Assembly: GCA_015520735.1 (NCBI GenBank)
Contig: WAPN01000036.1
Location: 1 to 45,090 of the forward strand
DNA: 45,090 nt
Origin: Desulfurococcales archaeon
Lineage (GTDB): Archaea; Thermoproteota; Thermoprotei_A; Sulfolobales; Desulfurococcaceae
Reading direction: 5' to 3'
Of this stretch, positions 34,177 through 43,216 are shown in pieces (position 1 is the stretch's first letter; every line of letters starts with the position of its first letter). Both the position numbers and the translations under genes were made by a program. The notes under the pieces were generated by a model. It made no database searches. It saw nothing but the letters and a program-made list of their open reading frames with translations, and was not told the origin of the DNA.

Positions 34177-36726
34177 ATGGAATCGGGTATGGGACAGGAA
34201 AAATGTGAAGAATGGTGGTCAAAAATGGCTGAGAAGGAGAAACTACTGTTGTCGGCTGAAGAAGTCAAGAAACTCTCTCCAGAAGAAATACTAAGAAGAC
34301 TCGGAGTAAACAAAGAGACAGGGATCTCAACAGAAGAGGCAAAAAGAAGGCTAAAAATAGTTGGTCCGAACGAGATCCCAGAGAAGAAAGTACATCCCCT
34401 CATAAGGTTCCTGAGCTATTTCTGGGGACCAATACCATGGATGATCGAGGCTGCAGCTATACTGTCCGCCATTATCCATCATTGGGCAGACTTCTGGATT
34501 ATCCTCACGATGCTACTGATTAATGGTATTCTTGGTTTCTGGCAGGAGCACAAGGCGGAGAACATTCTCGAGTACTTGAAGCAGAAGCTGAGCCAGACTG
34601 CCAGAGTTCTAAGAGATGGCGAGTGGAAAGTAATACCGGCTAGAGAGCTTGTGCCCGGAGATATTATCAGGGTAAGAATTGGAGACATAATACCAGCTGA
34701 TATCAAGCTGATCGAGGGAGACTATCTCCTCGTCGACGAGTCGGTCCTGACGGGTGAATCACTACCCGTTGAGAAGCATGTTGGAGACGTGGCGTTCTCC
34801 GGGAGCCTGGTGAAACGAGGGGAAATGACGGGCGTTGTCGTGGCGACCGGGCTTCACACATTCTTCGGTAAAACAGTACAGCTCGTCCAGAGAGCTAAGA
34901 CGGTTAGCAGGTACCAGAAGCTGATTATCAGGATAGGTGATTTCCTGATACTCCTAACGATATTCCTAGCGGCAATAATGGTTATCGTCGAGCTACAGCG
35001 TGGAGCCAACATACTAGAGCTTATAAGGTTTGCACTGGTACTAGTTGTAGCTGCTATACCAGCCGCGATGCCGGCAGTTCTATCAATAACTATGGCCATA
35101 GGAGCTTATGAGCTGGCGAAGAGACAGGCAATCGTTAGGAAACTGGTGGCCATTGAGGAGATGGCTGGTGTTGACGTTCTCTGTGCTGATAAGACTGGTA
35201 CTCTGACGAAGAACCAGCTGACAGTCGCTGACCCTGTACCGGTGCAGCCGAAGTATACGCCGGCAGACGTTGTATTGTATGCGGCCCTGGCATCGAGGGA
35301 GGAGGATAAAGACCCAATCGATCTCGCTGTACTGCATGCCCTTGAGAGGTTCAATCTCAAAGACGAGATAAAGAAGTTCAGGCAGGTGAAGTTCACACCA
35401 TTCGATCCCGTGATAAAGAGGACGGAGGCCGTCATAGAGGCTCCCGACGGCAAACAGTTCAAGGCCGCGAAAGGAGCACCGCAGGTCATACTCAACCTCG
35501 TCGGTGCAGATGAGGAGCTACGCAAGAAGGTTATGGAGATAGTGGATGAGCATGCGAAGAGAGGCTACCGTATGATCGGTGTCGCTAAGACGAAGGAGGG
35601 AACACTGGATAAGTGGGAGTTTGTAGGGCTAATACCGCTGTTTGATCCGCCGAGAGAAGACTCCGCCGAGACTATAAAGTTCCTGAAGAAGATGGGTGTT
35701 AGAGTCAAGATGATCACCGGTGACCACATAGCGATAGCGAGGCAGATTGCCAGGATGCTGGGCATCGGTACCAGGATATACACTATCGACGAGCTGAGGA
35801 AAGCCCACCCAACCGAAGCAGAGAGAATGATCGAGGAGGCGGACGGCTTCGCCCAGGTGTTCCCAGAGCACAAGTACATGATAGTTGATGCGCTGCAGAA
35901 GCGCGGCCACATCGTTGCGATGACCGGTGACGGTGTCAACGACGCACCAGCACTAAAGAAGGCTGATGTAGGGATCGCTGTGGCGAACGCAACCGATGCA
36001 GCAAGAGCAGCAGCCGACATAGTAATGTTAGCACCCGGTATCTCTGTAATAAAGAACGCGCTTGTTGAGGCTAGGAAGATATTCAGGAGAATGTACAGCT
36101 ACGTAGTGTACAGGATCACTGAGACCTTCCGTGTATTGTTCTTCATCACGCTATCAATCATAGCGTTCAACTTCTACCCAGTAACAGCCATACAGATCAT
36201 CCTGCTAGCATTACTGAACGACCTACCAATACTGACTATCGCGTACGACAATGTGAGGATCGGTAACAAGCCGGAGAAATGGAACATACCATTAGTACTG
36301 GCACTATCGTCATCACTAGGAACAGTCGGTGTCATCGAGTCGTTCCTGCTACTATGGATAGGCATCTACTACTTCCACATGAACCCTGTGACACAAATAG
36401 CAATGATACAGACATTCATATTCCTAAAACTAGCAGTGGCAGGACACCTAACAATATTCGTGACGAGAACCCACAAGCCATTCTACTCAATAATGCCCGG
36501 CAAATGGCTATTGATCACGGCTATCGCGACAAAGCTTGCCGCGACAATCGTGGCCATCTACGGATTTGGCTTAATAGCACCAATACCTGCATGGCTGGCG
36601 GGCTTCGTGTGGCTATACTGTATAATATGGTTCATCATAGAGGACTGCACAAAGCTAGTAGTATACAAGATGGCTGGCGAGCATCCACTACACATTAAGC
36701 GCAGACACTACAGGAAACATTTCTGA
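34177..36726 (+). CDS. P-type (P3A) plasma-membrane H+-transporting ATPase
   Basis: An 849-residue P3A-type pump related to fungal/plant plasma-membrane H+-ATPase and the methanogen homologue. The phosphorylated aspartate is D338 in DKTGTLT. The actuator-domain loop is VLTGESLPVE. The M4 motif is IPAAMPAVLS. KGAPQVI lies in the nucleotide-binding domain, and GDGVNDAPALKKADVGIA is the hinge. The M6 region LLALLNDLPILTIAYDNV keeps the Asp corresponding to the proton-binding Asp of plant AHA2. There are ten predicted helices and no long C-terminal autoinhibitory domain. It would export protons using ATP, alongside or against the archaeal A-type ATPase. It stands alone, with a probable leaderless promoter. 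No sign of truncation. Confidence 0.93.
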   Translation: MESGMGQEKCEEWWSKMAEKEKLLLSAEEVKKLSPEEILRRLGVNKETGISTEEAKRRLKIVGPNEIPEKKVHPLIRFLSYFWGPIPWMIEAAAILSAIIHHWADFWIILTMLLINGILGFWQEHKAENILEYLKQKLSQTARVLRDGEWKVIPARELVPGDIIRVRIGDIIPADIKLIEGDYLLVDESVLTGESLPVEKHVGDVAFSGSLVKRGEMTGVVVATGLHTFFGKTVQLVQRAKTVSRYQKLIIRIGDFLILLTIFLAAIMVIVELQRGANILELIRFALVLVVAAIPAAMPAVLSITMAIGAYELAKRQAIVRKLVAIEEMAGVDVLCADKTGTLTKNQLTVADPVPVQPKYTPADVVLYAALASREEDKDPIDLAVLHALERFNLKDEIKKFRQVKFTPFDPVIKRTEAVIEAPDGKQFKAAKGAPQVILNLVGADEELRKKVMEIVDEHAKRGYRMIGVAKTKEGTLDKWEFVGLIPLFDPPREDSAETIKFLKKMGVRVKMITGDHIAIARQIARMLGIGTRIYTIDELRKAHPTEAERMIEEADGFAQVFPEHKYMIVDALQKRGHIVAMTGDGVNDAPALKKADVGIAVANATDAARAAADIVMLAPGISVIKNALVEARKIFRRMYSYVVYRITETFRVLFFITLSIIAFNFYPVTAIQIILLALLNDLPILTIAYDNVRIGNKPEKWNIPLVLALSSSLGTVGVIESFLLLWIGIYYFHMNPVTQIAMIQTFIFLKLAVAGHLTIFVTRTHKPFYSIMPGKWLLITAIATKLAATIVAIYGFGLIAPIPAWLAGFVWLYCIIWFIIEDCTKLVVYKMAGEHPLHIKRRHYRKHF

Positions 36727-36737
36727 GCATAATACAT

Positions 36738-36755
36738 ATTTTTAAATAATTTTTC
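36738..36755. terminator. T-rich terminator region between convergent genes
   Basis: Just after the ATPase stop the plus strand has ATTTTTAAATAATTTTTC, two T runs with no hairpin, in the form of archaeal T-rich terminators. The 41-bp gap also separates the hydrogenase operon's 3' end. Confidence 0.35.
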
Positions 36756-36767
36756 TATTGCTCCTAC

Positions 36768-37604
36768 CTAGAGGATCCTCATAATGTACTTTAATGATCT
36801 ATTAAGTTTATCCAATGCTTTCTCCCTAGCGTATCTGATTTCTTCCTCCGTGGCCTCACTGATCTCGAGGTAACCGTCATAGGCTGCATTATTGACTATA
36901 CTATCTGCCAATCTATTACGTGTCAATATGAGCGTGTATCCCTCCCTGGAAGCTCTACCGGCCGAGATATCCGCGAATACACCTGTGTAGTCCGGGCATA
37001 GTATACAGCCGTGCTGTACATGGTAGATTATGGATTCTATAGGTAATCGGAGCTTTTTACCAGAATAGAATATGACTAGATAGTCTCCCTCAATATCAAT
37101 GTTCTCAACTTCTTCTAGGGGGACATTATAGTTCCTAGCCAGATAATCCGTGAAACTCTCAACAGCGAATGTCCCCATGCAGAACAGGCTTATAATCACG
37201 AATATCTTGTCAGCGAAATCGCCTTCCATGAGCGGGAACATCTTCATCTGTCGTAGGAACTGTGCCTGGCATGGGAGCCCTACGAATGCAACCCTCCTTA
37301 TGTCGGTGGACATGAGGGTTTCTTTTAGCCTCATTGTGTAGGGTACTATGCTCCACCTATTACCAGCAGCCATAAGGATTTCCTCCCTCGTCTTCGCGAG
37401 AACGATTTCACCCTTAATCCCTCTTGTCTTCTTAGCTGCTACGACTCCATCAATCTTCTTCTTATCAAGCAGATAGAGGAGGATAGCGGTTACAGCCCCT
37501 CCTCCCCCAGCTTTAACGTTTTTTGCCGTTGAACGAGCAATATAGGCCCCAATATATGGGCCTAGGGGATTTGAAGGGTCAATCGTGGCGGGCTGGAAGG
37601 CCAT
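36768..37604 (-). CDS. frhB: FrhB-like hydrogenase/dehydrogenase beta subunit
   Basis: A 278-residue member of the coenzyme F420 hydrogenase/dehydrogenase beta family. GGGGAVTAILLYLLDK near residue 34 and RVAFVGLPCQAQFLRQ near 104 are its flavin/cluster signatures. HGCILCPDYTGVFADISAG adds the cysteines of a [4Fe-4S] site. In methanogens FrhB uses FAD to reduce F420. Related proteins elsewhere use NAD(P) or ferredoxin, so the acceptor is uncertain. The N-terminal ferredoxin domain seen in some homologues is absent. The ATG overlaps the small-subunit stop as TAATG, after GGTGGTGAG. Confidence 0.8.
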   Translation of the reverse strand: MAFQPATIDPSNPLGPYIGAYIARSTAKNVKAGGGGAVTAILLYLLDKKKIDGVVAAKKTRGIKGEIVLAKTREEILMAAGNRWSIVPYTMRLKETLMSTDIRRVAFVGLPCQAQFLRQMKMFPLMEGDFADKIFVIISLFCMGTFAVESFTDYLARNYNVPLEEVENIDIEGDYLVIFYSGKKLRLPIESIIYHVQHGCILCPDYTGVFADISAGRASREGYTLILTRNRLADSIVNNAAYDGYLEISEATEEEIRYAREKALDKLNRSLKYIMRIL

Positions 37605-38323
37605 TACTCACCACCTACCAGTGAAGCAAGCATTTTTGCTCTTTCCCGTAACTTATATCTCTGTATCAGAATTTGAGTAAATCTGGGGCATCTAACAGTA
37701 CAGGTACCGCATCTAATGCATTTCTCGACTATAAGGTCTGGCCTGCCATCGACCATGTGAAGAGCATTTGTAGGACATGATAACACACAGGCACCGCACC
37801 CAACGCATATCCCAGTGAGCACAACCTCGTCCATTAGATCGAATCCACTCAGCTTCGAGTAAGCACTAACTGCCTTGAACAAGTCTAGGAAGTATCCCCG
37901 TCCAGAACGTATACAGCCAAGGAGGCTTATGAGCATCTGAGGCGCGGGCGGACATCCAGGTATCGAGAAGTCTACTCTGACTATCTTCGATATCGGGGCA
38001 TAGACGCGGTGGTCGGGGCGAGGCTCTTGACCTCCTCTAGCGTAGAGGATTATGCCTCCGACGCTAGCGCATGAGCCATAAGCTATCAGTATTTTCGAGT
38101 TCTTCCTGATCTTCTTTAGCTCCTCGATGTGTCTCTGACTATTTAGACAGATAGGACCAGTTATGATCGCGTAATTGTATTGTCGTTCAATATCCGCATT
38201 ACCAATGCATTTAGCGTGGACGTCATATATTCTCGCTAATCTGGGATAGCTCCTCATTATTGATAGAGGGCATCCCTCACACCCACCTAGATCATATATG
38301 AGTATGCTTGTCTTTCCACTCAT
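37604..38323 (-). CDS. frhG: NiFe hydrogenase small subunit with C-terminal ferredoxin (FrhG-like)
   Basis: A 239-residue small subunit of a group 3 [NiFe] hydrogenase. The proximal-cluster cysteines are in GGCEGCPLS (C15, C18), GSCASVGG and IPGCPPAPQM. The C-terminal 75 residues are a two-cluster ferredoxin domain (CVGCGACVLSCPT and CIRCGTCTVRCP), which passes electrons toward the FrhB-like subunit. No Tat signal is present, so the enzyme is cytoplasmic. ATG 38323 follows GGTGATATAG, which overlaps the stop codon of the large-subunit gene. Confidence 0.88.
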   Translation of the reverse strand: MSGKTSILIYDLGGCEGCPLSIMRSYPRLARIYDVHAKCIGNADIERQYNYAIITGPICLNSQRHIEELKKIRKNSKILIAYGSCASVGGIILYARGGQEPRPDHRVYAPISKIVRVDFSIPGCPPAPQMLISLLGCIRSGRGYFLDLFKAVSAYSKLSGFDLMDEVVLTGICVGCGACVLSCPTNALHMVDGRPDLIVEKCIRCGTCTVRCPRFTQILIQRYKLRERAKMLASLVGGE

Positions 38324-38329
38324 CCTATA

Positions 38330-39511
38330 TCACCTGCTATCTAATCTTATTATATGTGTGGAGCAGGGTATGCAGGGATCATATATTCTTGGGACAATAT
38401 CAACATGTTTCGACGGAAATCCTTGGGCGGCCTGCTCTATTAATGGTATGTTGAACATTGTGGGTACGATTATCTTGTACTTGCTTATTCTGCCGTTATC
38501 GTCTAGCTCAACTGTATGGATTAATGTACCTCTCGGCGCCTCGAAAACTCCTGTTCCCTTCCCCGACCTATATACGAGGACTTTTGAGTGGCCTGACTCT
38601 CCTACCTCGACTTTCTCAAGTAGTTCTCTCGTTCTCTTAAGGAACAATTCTATCTCTATGAGTCTCGCCTCTTGTAGCCCCCATAAAGAGTCGTCGCTAT
38701 AGTCGTAATACTTGTTTAGCCTAGCTCTTGGACCTGTCTCAACGATTTGGCCATCATATAGGGCGATCATTGAGGTGTTTTCACGGGCCTTACTAGGTAG
38801 ATCCTCGTGAATATCCTCGTACCTTACGACCCTGATCTTATCGATCCTTATACTGTACTTGTCTCCATAGAACATGTGTGACGCAAGATATTTTGGTTTA
38901 TGTTTCTTAAACCTAAGTTGCCCGTAGATGTCACTACTAGAGATACTTGTTTTGAAACTTCTTCGGAGAACAATATATTCTTCGATGAGCTTGTCTAGTT
39001 CTTCAAGGAGATTCACTAGGGTTTTTTCGTCGGGTACCCGGCTTACTCCCCCGATCACTAGATAGGGCGGGTGTGTCGGGCTTCCCCCTATTTTTGTCAG
39101 GACATCGTTTATCTTATTCAATATATTCAGGGTTGCCACGATGTACTTCATTCTTTCAGGTTCTGGGATGAGGTCAGGTATTATCATTACTAAGTGCATT
39201 AAGTGACTCTGTATCTTGTTGAGTAACCCTATTGTTTCTCTGAGGTAGCGGCCATTAGCTGGCGGTGAAACCCCCATCGCGTCTTCGATTGCTTCAGCTG
39301 ATGCTATTCCGTGGGCTGCGTGGCATATACCGCATATTCTCATAACGGCGTTCACTGCGAAAACAGGGTTTTTGCCCTTTACTATTCTTTCGAAGCCTCT
39401 CACAGGCGCTGTTGTTATAAAGTATGCTTTCTCAACGATCCCGTCCAAATCATAGGCCAATAGCTCTGCTTCACCGCCTACTCGTTGAAGATCGATAACT
39501 GTCGCTTCCAT
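38330..39511 (-). CDS. frhA: NiFe hydrogenase large subunit (FrhA/MvhA-like)
   Basis: The 393-residue catalytic subunit holding the NiFe centre. The N-terminal motif is RICGICHAAH (C60, C63) and the C-terminal one DPCIPCSTH (C380, C383, H386). All four nickel-ligand cysteines are therefore present. Only seven residues follow H386, shorter than the tail removed by maturation proteases in most families. It is the first gene of a three-gene operon with the small and FrhB-like subunits. It may recycle H2, or evolve it, depending on the redox carrier. Maturation genes are not in the window. Confidence 0.9.
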   Translation of the reverse strand: MEATVIDLQRVGGEAELLAYDLDGIVEKAYFITTAPVRGFERIVKGKNPVFAVNAVMRICGICHAAHGIASAEAIEDAMGVSPPANGRYLRETIGLLNKIQSHLMHLVMIIPDLIPEPERMKYIVATLNILNKINDVLTKIGGSPTHPPYLVIGGVSRVPDEKTLVNLLEELDKLIEEYIVLRRSFKTSISSSDIYGQLRFKKHKPKYLASHMFYGDKYSIRIDKIRVVRYEDIHEDLPSKARENTSMIALYDGQIVETGPRARLNKYYDYSDDSLWGLQEARLIEIELFLKRTRELLEKVEVGESGHSKVLVYRSGKGTGVFEAPRGTLIHTVELDDNGRISKYKIIVPTMFNIPLIEQAAQGFPSKHVDIVPRIYDPCIPCSTHIIRLDSR

Positions 39512-39555
39512 AATGATTACCGGGTAAAACTATCTTAGTTCATATTTATATCCTC
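39512..39555 (-). promoter_or_regulatory. Hydrogenase operon promoter and ribosome binding site
   Basis: Minus-strand GGATATAAATATG (39553-39541) is a good TATA box about 36 bp before the large-subunit ATG. GGTAATCATT precedes the ATG directly and gives partial Shine-Dalgarno pairing. Confidence 0.5.
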
Positions 39556-39574
39556 TGCCGGGAGACATGTGGGA

Positions 39575-40288
39575 TTACTCCATCTTGATCCAGTCGATCT
39601 CGAGGCATGCCTCTCTCCTGTTCTCATGGGTTATATGTCGGTAGACATAGGACGGATCGTTTCTCTGGGGCTGAAACACAGCATTATCCAGCCATGCATC
39701 TATTCTTGCCTTCCCCTCGTATTCTACGCTTATATCTGCGATCTCCTGGTCATCTATATAGAATACGGCTTTCCCACTCGACCAGTCGATACCATATGTG
39801 TGCCATTCCCTAAGATTTATCCCCTGCATTAACGGTTTAGTGGACAAGATCTTTATGGGTGCGGCGAAGGGGAACAGGGTCAGTAATGTCTTGTATATGC
39901 CAATAGATCTGGTGAGCACTATGGGCGCGAACTTGTTTCCTACTTGGATAAAGAATCCTTGAAGAGGATAGTTCCTGCGAACTGATCGTAAATAAATGAA
40001 CCATATTGGGTAGCTGAGATCTATTCTCATGCTATGGTTCCAGAACCCGAAGCCCGCGCTCCCATAGTGAGGGAACCCGTCTCCCGAAAACCTTGCTTTG
40101 AATAGGAGTTTTCCGCCATTCCATTGGAGTTTGTCGAAGGATCCATCACTTATTTCTGCATTACTATAGTATAGTGCCTCGGCCGGACCCATGCATAGCC
40201 TTAAGATACTATTCTGTATAATGATCCTTGAGACTCCGTCACGGCGTAGCTCCCAGCGTGGATTCCTTTCATTGAAGTCATCAAGCAT
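39575..40288 (-). CDS. GH16/concanavalin-A-like fold protein without catalytic motif
   Basis: A 237-residue protein with the look of a GH16 or LamG beta-jelly roll. REWHTYGIDWSSGKAVFYID near residues 163-182 matches the strand pair W/F-H-x-Y-x-x-x-W ... F-Y-x-D of GH16 glucanases. The GH16 catalytic E-x-D-x-x-E is not seen; the equivalent part (AGFGFWNHSMRIDLSYP) lacks it. There is no signal peptide. It lies 72 bp downstream of the sugar transporter ATPase on the same strand, so binding or hydrolysis of the imported oligosaccharide is a reasonable inference, but enzyme activity is doubtful. ATG 40288 follows GTGATC. Confidence 0.55.
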   Translation of the reverse strand: MLDDFNERNPRWELRRDGVSRIIIQNSILRLCMGPAEALYYSNAEISDGSFDKLQWNGGKLLFKARFSGDGFPHYGSAGFGFWNHSMRIDLSYPIWFIYLRSVRRNYPLQGFFIQVGNKFAPIVLTRSIGIYKTLLTLFPFAAPIKILSTKPLMQGINLREWHTYGIDWSSGKAVFYIDDQEIADISVEYEGKARIDAWLDNAVFQPQRNDPSYVYRHITHENRREACLEIDWIKME

Positions 40289-40360
40289 GTTTGATCACAT
40301 TAGTTAGAAGTGTTCTTTGGGAGATAAAAGAGTTTTGAGCTGAAGAGCAGATATGGATGG

Positions 40361-41458
40361 CTATATTATTGCCCTGCCTGTGTTTTTGTCGAAGATATGT
40401 ATTTTATCTAGACCGAATATCACGGTTAGTTCTTCCCCTATTCTATAGTGGTGGCTTCCCGATATTTTAATTACCAAGTGCTTGTTCCCTACCTTGAGGT
40501 GTATTATTGTGTCGCTTCCAAGTGCTTCAACAAAGTCTATCACGCCTTTTATCTCGGGGCCAATCATGTTTTTGGGTGCTAGTTCGCGTGGATACATGTA
40601 CTCGGGTCTTATACCGACTATGACAGTTTTATTGTTATAGTCTTTAAGCGCCGCGGCTAGATCGCCGGTCAATGAAATCGTGAACTCCCCCGCGTCCAGT
40701 AGTTTTTCTCCATCTAACTTGACTGTTGCATCGAAGAAGTTCATCTGCGGCGAGCCCACGAATCCGGCTACGAACGTATTTGCGGGCTTCAAATATATTT
40801 CTTCCGGTGTACCCACTTGTTGTATCTTGCCAGCATTCATTACTGCTATCCTGTCACCCATAGTCATGGCTTCCACCTGGTCATGGGTGACATAGATCGT
40901 TGTGACACCGATGCGGCGCTGTAGTTTCTTGAGCTCGCTCCTCATCTTGACCCTTAGTAGCGCGTCTAGGTTGCTCAGCGGCTCATCCATGAGCAGTACA
41001 TCTGGCTCTATGACGATTGCACGGGCTACTGCTACCCTCTGCCTCTGCCCACCGCTCAGCTGGTGTGGGTACCTGTCAAGGAGCTCGTCTATCTGGAGTA
41101 GTTCGGCTGCCCACTTGACCCTCTTATCGATCTCTTCTTGGGGGACACCCCTTATTTTTAGTGGGAAGGCGATATTGTCTCTAACCTTCATATGGGGCCA
41201 GACAGCATAGCTTTGGAAAACCATGGAGACATTCCTGTCTTTAGGCGGCAGGTACGTCACATCTTTCTCGCCGAACAATACTCTGCCTTCATCGGGCTTC
41301 TCCAGACCAGCTATGATTCTGAGCGTTGTTGTTTTTCCACAGCCCGATGGGCCTAGGAGAACGATAAATTCACCATCCCTTATATCCAGGTCTATGCCTC
41401 TCAGTGCTATCGTTTTCCCGAATCTCTTTACGAGACCTCTTAGTCTAACATCCACCAT
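40361..41458 (-). CDS. Sugar ABC transporter ATP-binding protein (MalK/UgpC family)
   Basis: A CUT1-type ATPase. Walker A is GPSGCGKTT, signature LSGGQRQR, Walker B VLLMDEPLSNLD and switch VTHDQVEAM. After about residue 235 come the MalK-type OB-fold regulatory domains (NMIGPEIKGVIDFVEALG, IRPEYMYP). ATG 41458 is preferred over the 41491 frame start because GGGTGTGG lies just upstream and MVDVRLRGLVKRFG is the usual opening. It follows the permease gene by 11 bp. Such ATPases may also be shared among sugar importers. Confidence 0.9.
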   Translation of the reverse strand: MVDVRLRGLVKRFGKTIALRGIDLDIRDGEFIVLLGPSGCGKTTTLRIIAGLEKPDEGRVLFGEKDVTYLPPKDRNVSMVFQSYAVWPHMKVRDNIAFPLKIRGVPQEEIDKRVKWAAELLQIDELLDRYPHQLSGGQRQRVAVARAIVIEPDVLLMDEPLSNLDALLRVKMRSELKKLQRRIGVTTIYVTHDQVEAMTMGDRIAVMNAGKIQQVGTPEEIYLKPANTFVAGFVGSPQMNFFDATVKLDGEKLLDAGEFTISLTGDLAAALKDYNNKTVIVGIRPEYMYPRELAPKNMIGPEIKGVIDFVEALGSDTIIHLKVGNKHLVIKISGSHHYRIGEELTVIFGLDKIHIFDKNTGRAII

Positions 41459-41469
41459 TTCCCACACCC

Positions 41470-42300
41470 TTATCTCACGGTTATACCCCACATGGACACG
41501 AGGTATCTACGGGCTATAAATACGAAGATCAGTGCGGGTAGGATCATTATGAATGATGCCGCGAACTTAATTATATCTGGCGCCGCCATCGCCGAGGTAA
41601 GTATGAAGGCGGGCAACGTCCTGTTTGTTAGTGTAAGCACGGCCGCCATGAATACTTCGTTCCAGGACATTATGAAAGTAAATATGGCCGCCGCGGTTAG
41701 TCCCGGAAGGGCTAATGGTAGCGTTATCCTTAGGAATGTCTGCTTCCTGTCGAGGCCGAAGACATAGCCTGCCTCTTCAAGCTCTATCGGTACGCTCACG
41801 AATATACTTGAGGTGATCAGTATAACGAAGGGGAGGGCCATAGTGGTGTGTGCTAATGCTACACCAAGCAATGTATCGTTGAGGCCGAGCTTAATGTATA
41901 GTGTTACTAGTGGAATCGCTATGACCAGCATTGGGAACATTCTCAGCCCTATAATCAATAGCTTCAATGAATCCTTGCCCTTGAAGGCGAATCTGGCGAA
42001 CGCGTACCCGGCGGGTAGCCCGAGCGCGAAGCTGAAGATCACGGTCATTACCGCGACTATTATACTGTTCATGGTAGCCCTAGCCGCTCCGAGTGCTAGT
42101 AGTTTCTGTATGTTTGAGAGGGTATAGTGTAATGGGATGATCTCTTTGGGGCTGTAGAAGTCCTGTGGACTCGAGAAGGCGTAGAGTATTGATATGATGA
42201 TCGGTAGTAGCACCCATGTACATGACAGTATCACTATCCCCGCGAACACTATTCTCAGTAGATAATACCTTATAGGCGGGGTTTCACCCGGTGTACTCAC
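41470..42300 (-). CDS. Sugar ABC transporter permease (MalG-like)
   Basis: A 276-residue inner-membrane component with six helices, CUT1 family. The EAA loop that docks the ATPase is EEAGYVFGLDRKQTFLRITL and is followed by PLALPGLTAAAIF. The GTG start overlaps the previous permease's TAG by one base (TAGTG). The binding protein and both permeases are the usual importer set; no sugar specificity is evident. Confidence 0.88.
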   Translation of the reverse strand: MSTPGETPPIRYYLLRIVFAGIVILSCTWVLLPIIISILYAFSSPQDFYSPKEIIPLHYTLSNIQKLLALGAARATMNSIIVAVMTVIFSFALGLPAGYAFARFAFKGKDSLKLLIIGLRMFPMLVIAIPLVTLYIKLGLNDTLLGVALAHTTMALPFVILITSSIFVSVPIELEEAGYVFGLDRKQTFLRITLPLALPGLTAAAIFTFIMSWNEVFMAAVLTLTNRTLPAFILTSAMAAPDIIKFAASFIMILPALIFVFIARRYLVSMWGITVR

Positions 42301-43187
42301 TACATGGCCACCTCCTTGAGGTACTGGGCCTTGAACATCTTGATATAGATATAGCCTATCACTACTGATATCGCGGCTATTATCAGGGCGTACAGGGCCG
42401 CGACACCATAGTGGTAGAGTATGGTTTGCTCATAGTATGCTTCGCCAGCCAAGACTGGTATGTCGCGTCCAGCAAGCACCATCACTACTCCGAATACCTG
42501 GAAAGCGAACAATGTCCTTATCAATAGCGCCGTCTGCACACTGGGCTTCAGCATGGGGAATATTATGTGGCGGAGCTTCGTCCACGTCCCTGCACCGAAT
42601 ACCTCTGCAGCCTCAATGTACTCTCTGCTGATCATCTGTAGACCCGCGAATATTATTACGAAGACGAGGGCCGTGGCCCTCCAGACTTCTGCGAGCACTA
42701 TAGCTATGAATTCCATCGGCCTGAACTGGTATCCAAAGAACTGTATTGGCTGGTTAATTATCCCCAATGCCATGAAGAGCTTGTTGAAGAACCCGTTCGC
42801 TGTTAGCAACGAGTACCATATTAGTCCGCCAGCCACATCGCTTATCGTCAACGGTATTATCAGTATGTAGAGAGCCATGTCTTTACCCTTGAAATTAGCG
42901 CTGAGCATCAGCGAGAAGCCCAGGGCGAGCATGATCTGGATCGGTATTATGACCGCGGCTAGCGCCAGTGTATCCTCTAGGGCCGGCCAGAAATTAGAGC
43001 TAGGTGAATAGAGGAGGTAATAGACGTGTTGAAGCGTGAAGTGACCGTTCTGATCAGTGAATGCTAGGAGAACTCCTTGGGTGAGGGGATAACCTATGAA
43101 AAAAAGGAGATAGCCTAGTGCGGGGGCTATCAGCAGGTATGGCAGGTATCGCTCTACTAGGGAGTATCCCTGCTTGTTACTGGTCAC
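42300..43187 (-). CDS. Sugar ABC transporter permease (MalF-like)
   Basis: A 295-residue six-helix permease, partner of the MalG-like protein. The EAA-type loop is IEAAEVFGAGTWTKLRHIIF and is followed by PMLKPSVQTALLIR. GTG 43187 is preceded by GGGGGATAATA, in which the G run is part of a CCCCGGGGG palindrome (43194-43202). The gene follows the binding-protein gene by 29 bp. Confidence 0.87.
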   Translation of the reverse strand: MTSNKQGYSLVERYLPYLLIAPALGYLLFFIGYPLTQGVLLAFTDQNGHFTLQHVYYLLYSPSSNFWPALEDTLALAAVIIPIQIMLALGFSLMLSANFKGKDMALYILIIPLTISDVAGGLIWYSLLTANGFFNKLFMALGIINQPIQFFGYQFRPMEFIAIVLAEVWRATALVFVIIFAGLQMISREYIEAAEVFGAGTWTKLRHIIFPMLKPSVQTALLIRTLFAFQVFGVVMVLAGRDIPVLAGEAYYEQTILYHYGVAALYALIIAAISVVIGYIYIKMFKAQYLKEVAM

Positions 43188-43216
43188 TATTATCCCCCGG
43201 GGACCTAGTGGCTAAG

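Noticed and set aside
35106-36020. Several antisense frames of 60-150 residues inside the P-type ATPase gene
   Set aside because: The sense frame has every P-type motif; the antisense translations are Ser/Ala-rich shadows.
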